A stretch of 64,000 nt of DNA from Scolanthus callimorphus (taxonomy: Eukaryota > Cnidaria > Anthozoa > Actiniaria > Edwardsiidae). Shown here one piece after another: positions 32,346-42,600 of this stretch; position 1 is the stretch's first letter, and each line of letters begins with the position of its first letter. The stretch covers positions 8,222,435-8,286,434 of the forward strand of contig CM066925.1 of assembly GCA_033964015.1 (NCBI GenBank), given 5' to 3'. A program made the translations under genes and the position numbers. The notes beneath the pieces are model-generated. The model ran no database searches and had not been told where the DNA came from. It saw only the letters and a program-made list of their open reading frames with translations.

Positions 32346-32945
32346 GACGAAAACATGGGACGAAATTAAGTTGCAAATTTTCTTCATCAAGTACAGTAAA
32401 TCTATGGCAAAATCTCCCGAGAATGGGGAGCCGCGCCCCCCTGCCCCCCTGCCCCCCGTAAGTTAGCGATTTTGTTTCTCACATGGGCGAATTATATTGA
32501 ATATTGAATGGGGAGCGGTTTTCCCAACTGGCACTCATGCGAAACAATGTCTTTTGTTTTAATTCTTGTAATGCACGAGAACATTCATTAATATGGATGT
32601 GTGGACAGATGGGTAAACAAACCACAGGGTCCCCACTAAGTGGAAAAGGTCTATTGACGCGGATATGAAGATATATTATCGGAATCATATCATATGGTGC
32701 TGTAGCTTCTTTATTTGTTATTTAGATTTTTATCTTACTTTTCTCTTGCTTTACTTGGCAAGACATTCTCGTTTTTTAAACTCTAATTCTCTATCAAAAT
32801 TCTCAGTATTTTTACTGGCATATTCTTCAAAATTTAAGAGACATATATATTAAGAAGGAAAACTTTCTGTTGCAATTTGTTTTAGATTGTTGTGAGTTTC
32901 GTTATTTAATTTTACTGTACTACAGCCCATTGTTAAATAAAGTCC
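32346..32945. other. Gene-free stretch beyond the kinase minisatellite
   Basis: AT-rich. On the minus strand AATAAA lies at 32715-32710, just past the array, and could end transcripts that run through the whole array. No exon seen. Confidence 0.35.
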
Positions 32946-35900
32946 AGGTCTATGACATGGCCATTTTAGTCTATGTTTTCAACCCCAGCAAGAGTGCTGT
33001 ATATTTGATAAGTCTCATCAGTTGCAGGTTATCTTATTTGAATAAACATTGTTTAATATACCTTATTGGTACTAATTTTCGCGGGCACTTAATTTCGCGA
33101 AAAAAAATCGACATATTTCGCGGGTCTTTATTTTTGCGATTCGGGTGCAAAATTATTTTCTTAGGAAATTAATGTGCGCAAAAATGAAAAAAAAAACATT
33201 TTATCTCGAGAATTTTATTATCATTTTTACACTTCTTATTGCTGAAAATCATCAACTCATAACAAAACCAAACTATAGAAACCGCATCGTGTACCATAGG
33301 CATAGTCAAACACATCATCCTTGTGCTAACGTTCTTTGAAATTGTATTGTAGCCATTTATTCTTCATTAAATTGAGAAAAGAAACAAGAAATATGGGAGG
33401 GTATTAAATTTCGCGGCATAAAAGTTCGCGGAAATGTTTTTTCGCGTCGCTTTAAGTTCGCGATATTTTTTAAATCGCGAAAATCACGAAATTAAAGCGA
33501 CACGAAAATTAGTACCAATAAGGTAGTCATCAGGTGTGTCCTGTGGTCATTAGTCTTCGTCTTGAACCTCAGCAGGAGTGCTGTATATTGGATTAGTCTC
33601 ATCAACTGTGACGGTTATCTTATTGGAATAGTCTTTGTTCAATATAGTCCTCAGGTGTACCCTGTGGTCATTAGTCTTCGTCTTACACCTCAGTAGGAGT
33701 GCTGTATATTGGATTAGTCTCATCTTATTAGAATAGTCATTGTTAAATATAGTCCTCAGGTGTGTAGCGTGGTCATTAGTCTTCGTCTTGAACTTGAGCA
33801 GGAGTGTGTATATTGGATTAGCCTCGTCAACTGTAACGGTTATCTTATTGGAATAGTCATTGTTAAATATAGTCCTCAGGTGTGTAACGTGGTCATTAGT
33901 CTTCGTCTTGATCCTCAGCAGGAGTGTTGTATATTGGATTAGTCTCATCAACAGTGACGGTTATCTTATTGGAATAGTCATTGTTAAATATAGTCCTCAG
34001 GTGTACCCTGTGGTCATTAGTCTTCGTCTTGAACCTCAGTAGGAGTGCTGTACATTGGATTAGTCTCATCAACTGTGACGGTTATCTTATTGGAATAGTC
34101 ATTGTTATATCTAGTCCTCAGGTGTGTCTCGTGGCCACTAGTCTTCGTCTTACACCTCAGTAGGAGTGCTGTATATTGGATTAGTCTCATCAACTGTGAC
34201 GGTTATCTTATTAGAATACTCACGTTAAATATTGTCCTCAGGTGTGTCACGTGGTCATTTGTCTTCGTCTTGAACATGAGCAGGAGTGCTGTACATTGGA
34301 TTAGTCTCATCAACTGTGACGGTTATCTTATTAGAATAGTCATTGTTAAATATAGTCCTCAGGTGTGTCACGTGGTCATTAGTCTTCGTCTTGATCCTCA
34401 GCAGGAGTGCTGTACATTGGATTAGTCTCATCAAATGTGACTAATCCAATGTTGGAATAGTCATTGTTATATCTAGTCCTCAGGTGTGTCTCGTGGCCAC
34501 TAGTCTTCGTCTTACACCTCAGTAGGAGTGCTGTATATTGGATTAGTCTCATCTTATTAGAATAGTCATTGTTAAGTATAGTCCTCAGGTGTGTAACGTG
34601 GCCATTAGTCTTCGTCTTGAACCTCAGTAGGAGTGCTGTATATTGGATTAGTCTCATCTTATTAGAATAGTCATTGTTAAGTATAGTCCTCAGGTGTGTA
34701 ACGTGGCCATTAGTCTTCGTCTTGAACCTCAGTAGGAGTGCTGTATATTGGGTTAGCCTCGTCAACTGTAACGGTTATCTTATTGGAATAGTCATGTTAA
34801 ATATAGTCCTCAGGTGCACCCTGTGTTGATTAGTCTTCGTCTTCAACATGAGCAGGAGTGTATATATTGGATTAGTCTCATCAACTGTGACGGTTATTTT
34901 ATTGGAATAGTCATTGTTGAATATAGTCATCAGGTGTGTCACGTGACCATTAGTCTTCGTCTTGAACCTCAGTAGGAGTGCTTTATACTGGATTGGCCTC
35001 GTCAACTGTAACGGTTATCTTATTGGAATAGTCATTGTTAAATATAGTCCTCAGGTGTGTGACGTGGTCATTAGTCTTCGTCTTGAACCTCAGTAGGAGT
35101 GCTGTATATTGGATTAGTCTCATCTTATTAGAATAGTCATTGTTAAATATAGTCCTCAGGTGTGTCAAGTGGCCATCATGTAGTCTTCGTCTTGAACCTC
35201 AGCAGGAGTGTTGTATATTGGATATGCCTCGTCAACTGTAACGGTTATCTTATTGGAATAGTCATGTTAAATATTAAGTCCTCAGGTGCACCCTGTGGTC
35301 ATTAGTCTTCGTCTTCAACATGAGCAGGAGTGCTATATATTGGATTACTCTCATCAACTGTGACGGTTATTTTATTGGAATAGTCATTGTTGAATATAGT
35401 CATCAGGTGTGTCACGTGACCATTAGTCTTCGTCTTGAACCTCAGTAGGAGTGCTGTATACTGGATTGGCCTCGTCAACTGTAACGGTTATCTTATTGGA
35501 ATATTAATTGTTAAATATAGTCCTCAGGTGTGTGACGTGGTCATTAGTCTTCGTCTTGAACCTCAGTAGGAGTGCTGTATATTGGATTAGTCTCATCGTA
35601 TTAGAATAGTCATTGTTAAATATAGTCCTCAGGTGTGTAACGTGGTCATTAGTCTTCGTCTTGAACCTCAGTAGGAGTGCTGTATATTGGATTAGTCTTA
35701 TCTTATTAGAATAGTCATTGTTAAATATAGTCCTCAGGTGTGTAACGTGGTCATTAGTCTTCGTCTTGAACCACAGTAGGAGTGCTGTATATTGGGTTGG
35801 CCTCGTCAACTGTAACGGTTATCTTATTGGAATAGTCATTGTTAAATATAGTCCTCAGGTGTGTCATGTGGCCACTAGTCTTCGTCTTACACCTCAGTAG

Positions 35901-36462
35901 GAGTGCTGTATATTGGATTAGTCTCATCATAGTCATTGTTAAATATAGTCATCAGGTGTGTAACGTGGTCATTAGTCTTCGTCTTGAACTTGAGCAGGAA
36001 TGCGTATATTGGATTAGTCTCATCAACAGTGACGGTTATCTTATTGGAATGTAGTCATTGTTAAATATAGTACTCAGGTGTGTCACGTGGTCATTAGTCT
36101 TCGTCTTGAATCTCAGTAGGAGTGCTGTATATTGGGTTAGTCTCATAACTGTGACGGTCATCTTATTGGAATGTAGTCATTGTTAAATATAGTCCTCAGG
36201 TGTGTGACGTGGTCATTAGTCTTCGTCTTGAACATGAGCAGGAGTGCTGTATATTGGATTATTCCCATCAACTGTAACGATTATCTTATTAGAATAGTCA
36301 TTGTTAAATATAGTCCTCAGGTGTGTCACGTGGTCATTGGTATTTGTCTTGAACATGAACAGGAGTGCTGTATATTGGATTAGTCTTATCAACTATAGCG
36401 GTTATCTTATTGGAATAGTCATTGTTACATATAGTCCTCGCACCCTGTGTGTTACGTGGCCA
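32946..36462 (-). repeat. Minisatellite made from the kinase C-terminal tail and 3' sequence
   Basis: About 25 units, mostly 121 bp with a 105-bp variant lacking 16 bp of the AACTGTGACGGTTATC segment. Each unit read on the minus strand carries codons for ITVTVDExNPIYSTPAEVQD plus ED and a stop, then GACCACGTTACACACCTGAG-type 3' sequence. The last unit is the coding end of the kinase itself (36463-36530), so the array continues directly from the gene. Because 121 is not a multiple of 3 the tail changes frame from unit to unit; the open frames seen on either strand are by-products. A degenerate unit at 32946-33060 lies beyond an inserted MITE (33061-33523). Confidence 0.9.
33061..33523. mobile_element. 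MITE with CCTTATTGGTACTAATTTTCG ends inserted in the minisatellite
   Basis: CCTTATTGGTACTAATTTTC and its complement end the element. TA lies on both sides (33059-33060 and 33524-33525), and the array unit reads on across the join. The interior is full of TTCGCG words. 463 bp, no ORF. Confidence 0.85.
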
Positions 36463-36643
36463 TTAGTCTTCATCTTGGACCTCAGCAGGAGTACTGTATA
36501 TTGGATTTGCCTCGTCAACTGTGACGGTTATCTCCGTGTAGTCAGCCATGCTCATCAGGATATTGTCCAAGGTCTCTTTTAGCGCGGTGAACGTCGGTCT
36601 CTCGGCTGGGCTCAGTTTCCAGCAGCTTTCTATGACGTCATAT
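36463..36643 (-). CDS. Kinase exon: C-lobe end and cytoplasmic tail, with stop
   Basis: After CTATTCTAG the exon reads YDVIESCWKLSPAERPTF (subdomains X-XI with the conserved Arg), then DNILMSMADYTEI and DEANPIYSTPAEVQDED, stop. Entry is phase 2, while the preceding exon ends in phase 1. The 113 nt upstream (36644-36756) could be the same exon in decay: behind an AAAAAAAG site it reads GSSYRAEMP, a TAG, then SDVHDLQKK, and in another frame SHRVTFYLWRFHYSRYDVI, which keeps the expected length. The final 26 codons are one unit of the adjoining minisatellite. Confidence 0.8.
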
Positions 36644-39600
36644 CTAGAATAGTGAAACCGCCAGAGGTAGAACGTTACTCGATGAGATTACTTTTTTCTG
36701 TAGATCATGTACGTCGGATACCAAGACCTATGGCATCTCCGCTCTATAGGAGGATCCTTTTTTTATAGTCTGTCAGCATTGTTTGGAAGGAAATAACAAA
36801 TAATCGGCAATGAATATCAATAGCGGAAAAGCATTGAAGCCTGACTCAGAAAATTTGAAGGTTGTACATTCAATTGTAACGGCGCAGTTAAATGTTCATT
36901 TTAGAGAGGACATGGGAGAAAATGCGAGTTAATGAACCTTTTGCCACACAGCAATCCACTCAGTTTTAAAACCTTTCTCAGAGCCTCCAAAACGTTATGA
37001 AAACGAAATTCTTCGGAATAGTAATTATTTGATCTCCGAGCATTTTTATGACATTTTTTCAAGAGCTAAGAGGCTTTCTCAAAGCCTTGAATTTCTTGGG
37101 TGGCAAGGGACTCATTAGCCCACATGTTTTCTGTAAATTGAACTTCCCGCAATGCGCTCATTACTCGAATGAAGAACGTCAAACTTTCTAATTACGCTTC
37201 ATTCACCAGGCGCTATTGAAATTCAGAACAATTATTTTTGTAGCTCCGTTACGCTTGCTGATTTTCACGGATGCTTAAAATATGTAAACACTGACGTCAC
37301 AAGATATACGCCTTTATACAACAACACTAGCAAAACGCGCGCTCTGATTGGCTGACAGGCCGTGTGTTATTAGAGTACACACGCACGATTGACGTCAATA
37401 CGTCATAGCGCGCGCATGCAGCAAAACTGAGTTTGAAATGCGCGCACTGTGTGAGCTCATTCATCTCTAGAAAAATCGCTTTTGTTGTTGTATAAAACAA
37501 ATAGATCTCGTTTTTTGTGCGTTAAATACAACGAAAGATTAGAACTTTTTAATGTGTTCGCAGGTGATCTTAAAACGACCTCGATTCTTTTGTTTTGTCG
37601 CTGTGATCATATAGCTTGATCTCACTCCCAAAGGTTTGTGTGGGGTTTCTTTCGTATTACATTTTTGCACAATTTAGTTTCTATTTCATAAGCCTTTTGA
37701 AAACGGATGTTTCTTGCTGTCATCAAACAACTAACAATAATGACAGCTAAAATCACATTACGTTTTTCTCACTCTGGGAAGGGGGTCACATTCGTCTTTA
37801 ATTCGCTTTGTGGAGGGTCAACGCGTTTTTAAGAATTGTTTGTTTTCATATATAGTAGTCTTTGGAGGACTACCACTCGGGCCTCGGGGTCGCATAATAT
37901 ATAGATTTAGCCACTGGCTAAAAGCGGAGCTCCCGGTTACATATTTTTATAAAAGGGTGCGTTTACCTATCTTGTTGGGCCTTTGCTAGGGAAATTATAA
38001 GTCCTGCAAAAGATTAATAATGTGACTTGTCGCGACGTCACTTGCTATAGGAAACATTCGTGTTCTCCATTGCCATTCTTGCAAATTCAGATTTTTTTAT
38101 GTTGCATTTCAAAGAGCTCCATACCCACATACTCCGGATGTTTTCTCGACTGTACCCAAGTTTGTTCGCCTAGCGATGTTGCCTTCTCGAGATATAGACT
38201 TTTATAGATTTAATAACGTCATCGATGACGTCATGTCACGTGATCTTGGTAATGCATCCCCCTTGCCTCAAAAATAAGTTTACCCAAGTTTGGTCACCTA
38301 GCGATCTTGCCTTCCTGAGATATTCACTTTTCTAGTTTTGATGACGTCATGTCACGTGACCCTGTTTGTGCACCCACCTTGCCTCCAAAATAACTTTACC
38401 CAAGTTTGGTCACCTAGCGATGTTACCTTCTTGGGATATTGACATTTCTAGTTTTGATGACGTCATCGATGACGTCATGTCTCGTGACATTGGTAGTGCA
38501 CCCCCCTTGCGTCCAAAATAACTTTACAACTGAAGTTTGGTCACCTAGCAATGTTGCGTTCTCGAGATATAGACTTTTCTAGTTTTGATGACGTCATCGG
38601 TGACGTCATGTCACGTGACCTTGGAAGTGAACTCCCCTTGCCTCCAAAATAACTTTACCCAAGTTTGGTAACCTAGAGATGTTGCCTTCTTGAGGTATTG
38701 ACTTTTCTAGTTTTGATGACGTCATCGATGACGTCATGTCACGTGACTTTGGTGGTGCACTCCCCTTGCCTCCAAAATAACTTTACCAAAGTTTGGTCAC
38801 CTAGCGATGTTGCCTTCTTGAGATATTGACATTTCTAGTTTTGATGACGTCATCGATGACGTCATGTCACGTGACCTTGGTGGTGCAATCCCCTTGCCTC
38901 CAAAATAACTCTACCCAAGTTTGGTCACCTAGCGATGTTACCTTCTTGAGATATTGACTTTTCTAATTTCGATGACGTCATCGATGACGTCATGTCACGT
39001 GACCTTGGTGGTGCACCCCCCTTACCTCCAAAATAATTTTACCCAAGTTTGGTCACCTAGCGATGTTGCCTTCTTGAGATATTGACTTTTCTAGTTTTGA
39101 TGACGTCATCGATGACGTCATGTCACGTGACCTTGGTAGTGCACCCCCCTTGCCTCCAGAATAACTTTACCCAAGTTTGGTCACCTATCGATGTTGCCTT
39201 CTTGAGATATTGATTATTCTAGTTTCGATGACGTCATTCCGGACGAACGAACGAACGAACGAACGAACGGACGAACGAACGCACAAACCGGAAGTCCATG
39301 ACAGAATCGTTCGATGCATATACACTTTTGTTTGTTCCTTTTTCTCCTTCATGTAGCTATGGGGCTCCGCACGCGGGCGCCTTCGGCGCCCGCGGGAGCT
39401 CCGCTATTACTTTGACGAAGTGATGACGGTACTAGCAGCTCTGCGAAGAACAATGTGCTCGCCATTATATTGCTGTGTTCACAGTGATTATTTGTTTCCC
39501 CTCTGGATGCTTACATTTCGTCTGGACATTCGCCAGGCTTCTCCAGTCTTCCGCCATTCTGGATGTAAAGCAATACTTGAGTATTGTCAAAAGCCGGATA

Positions 39601-42600
39601 GGGATTGCCACCTATTAAAAAAAGATATTCATTATTGGCCATATGTTGCTATGATGTATTATGCCTGTAAAGCTTTCTCTTGTCGTTCTGGATGTAACGC
39701 AATGCTTGATTATTGTCAAAAGCCGGTTAAGGATAGCCACCTATAAAAGGGCACTCATTATTGACTAGGGGCAATTATTTAGGTCCAAGGCGGAATGGGC
39801 TATTGACAAGAAGGGCACAAGGGCGAGAGAAATGACCTTTCCCTCAGCATTGGGAAAACAAGTGACCTGAACAAAATTACCGGGGGAATGCAGTGGACCG
39901 GCGGAATACAGGTAATCGTAAGCATCTTACCCATTGTCATGATCTCCCAAAGGGTGACTCCAAATGACCAACTGTTGAACAACCGAGAGAACATGAGACA
40001 AAAGTATCACATCTTGATAGTACAGGATGGAGTAGATGAGGCAGGAGCTTGAAACAGCTGGAGCCTCATCCTGCTCCAAGGTCATTTTTGAAATTCACAC
40101 TTTATGAAAAAGGTTACGGTTACGGACTACCTTCGCGGTAATTTTCGTTAAAACGCAATAGTTTCGCGAACTTGACAAGTGATATCTCATTTTAAAGCTT
40201 ATTTCTTCTCCTCGACTATTATGAATAGTTTATTTCTTCAATTTAACAAAATATATTTTTTTAGGGAGTCCGACGCATCGGGTCAAGTTCGATAGAGCTC
40301 CACGCACGCAAAAAGTAATAACTTGAAAAGGAGATCGAATTTTTAAAATCCTCGACACGTTTTTTTAGAACACATCTTAGACAACGCTAATATTGAGTCA
40401 ATAACGAAAAGAGCAAGTATTCGCGGAGGTTGGAACTCTAAAACGTTGAACTGATGCACCGGAAAGGGAGCTTCATAAAAAAATTGTGTTTAGTAAAATT
40501 AAATGAAATTATATACCATAGTTTAGCCCAGGATATAAGCTTTAAAGTGAGGTATCACTTGTAAAGATTCGACCATTTAACCAAACCAAAGTACCCCGAA
40601 GGTAGACCATGACTTTAAGGATACCGTAAACCTTCGCGGTAACCTTCGCACAAAATTCTCTACGCGGCGCATTTAAATAAACCCCAATAAACTAGATATC
40701 ATTTTAAAGCTTAATAAACAAAGTTTATGATGATGCAGTTTTTATCCTGTTTTTCGAATTCTGCTCTAACGCGAAAAAATCCCCGATAAAACGGTGCGAT
40801 TTAAATATGCAAAATGTTCATATAGAATTACGGCTTATTTGATGAGTTTCGGCCTTCGAAAAGTAATAAAAGTGCGAGAAATCAAACTATCAAAAATCGC
40901 CGACACGCTTTTGAAGATCAATGTTTTTACTGACTGCTCGCCAAATTTGAAGGCAATCGTACAAATCTTTGTGGGCGAACATTTTGGGTCTTTCCTTTGC
41001 ATCGGCAGCAAAATGAATACCGAGTTATAGCCATTTGTAGTTGTGTCAACATCTGAAGCGCTAACAGCAGGAGAGCAAAAAAACGTGACACGATTGGCCA
41101 ATTGGAGGCGAGCCTTCTCTGCGCGCGGGAAAGTATTACTGTGCTCAGATTTCATGTTGTGCTTGAGCTTTGGTACTCGTGGTAATCGCTATCTCTAACA
41201 TCTTCGACCATTTCCAGCAACCAAATTTTGATAAATAATGGGCAAAGTGCCTCTTCAACGAAGAAAGCCAGGCAGGCACATGCCAGGAAGAAGCGCCAAT
41301 TTCCTGACCCGAAGGCTAAATAAACAAGATTAAAAGATTATAGCGGCCGAATCATGTAACGCAAAACAGTTGAAAACTAGATTTTCTTATTTTTCTTCGT
41401 GAAATATAAGTTATTTTAATTTTCTTTTTTGGAATATTGAAGTTCCTACCCTAACTTATCGACTGGGATAAAAACAAAAAAAATCGTCAAAATGACGCCC
41501 GCGAAGGTTTACGGTATTAAGATTATTACAATCACTTGTTATTACTCCACTAGGTCTAGCTATATGCAGAGGTCGGAGTAAAAGAGTCCATTTTTAGAAA
41601 GAGATTGAAAAATGTTCCCCTATTCTACCATGATGCACTGCAATCTACGCTATAAGAGGTTATGCGTAACCTCTTCTGAAATAGTTGTAAAGTACATAAG
41701 TCACTTTCTAGCGTGTGATAAATCTCTCTAATAGGTATTTAGTGCACCTTCGTGTTCGTGGCACTAGAGTGGAGTGTACGCATGTACTTACACATCGCTG
41801 GATGTAGTAAATTCCATGTCAGTAAGAGCCTAGCGTGCTACAATTCTCTCTAATAGGTGTATAGTGCTCCACAAGCATGTACTCACACATCATTGGATGT
41901 AGTAAATTCCATGTCAGTAAGAGCCTCCGGTGCCGTCCATTTAATGGGTAACCTTCTTCCTCTCCCGGTATGATAAATAGCCTCCTGATAAACACGACGC
42001 ATCAAACCAAAGTCGGCGACCTTAGCGACAAGACCTTTGGACACCAGAATGTTACGAGCAGCGAGATCTCGATGAATCAAACCCTTGTTGGAAAGGAACT
42101 CCTGCAGGTAGTAACGATAATAAGCAATTATTGGATGAGGTTTTTGTGATCTCCAGAATAAACAATGTCGAGACAGGTGGAATCAGGCGAGGCCGTTAGG
42201 CCTTGTTAATAGGGAAAGCGCTCTAGTTGTTCCATGATGCATTGCGCGCGTATCAATAATCAGCTAGCTGATTCTTGAAGAATCAGCACGCCTGATTCTT
42301 GGAGACCCTCAAAGTGCGTGATTCCCAAAGTAAAGCGCGCGCTCTTAGCCAATCAGAATCGATATAGTGAGTACAATGTATAATAATGACAATAATCGAA
42401 GAGGTACAGAAGCTCGATAGCAATAGTAATGGCAAATCACAATAGTCACAATAGTAATAATTTGTCTGTGGGTAAACAACCTTTTACGGGGAGGTGAACT
42501 AAAACGTCCTTAACTTTGCTCGGACCAGTGCCTAGATCCTCTGTGGTCACAGATGATTGAACCTCTTGGGTTTCTCGGGCTTTTCGTTTATAATAGATTC

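Noticed and set aside
32946..36462. CRISPR-like repeat-spacer array
   Set aside because: Units are contiguous tandem repeats without unique spacers, in a eukaryotic gene context.
33550..36582. Many 60-130-codon frames on both strands
   Set aside because: By-products of the 121/105-bp array; only the last unit is tied to a real exon.
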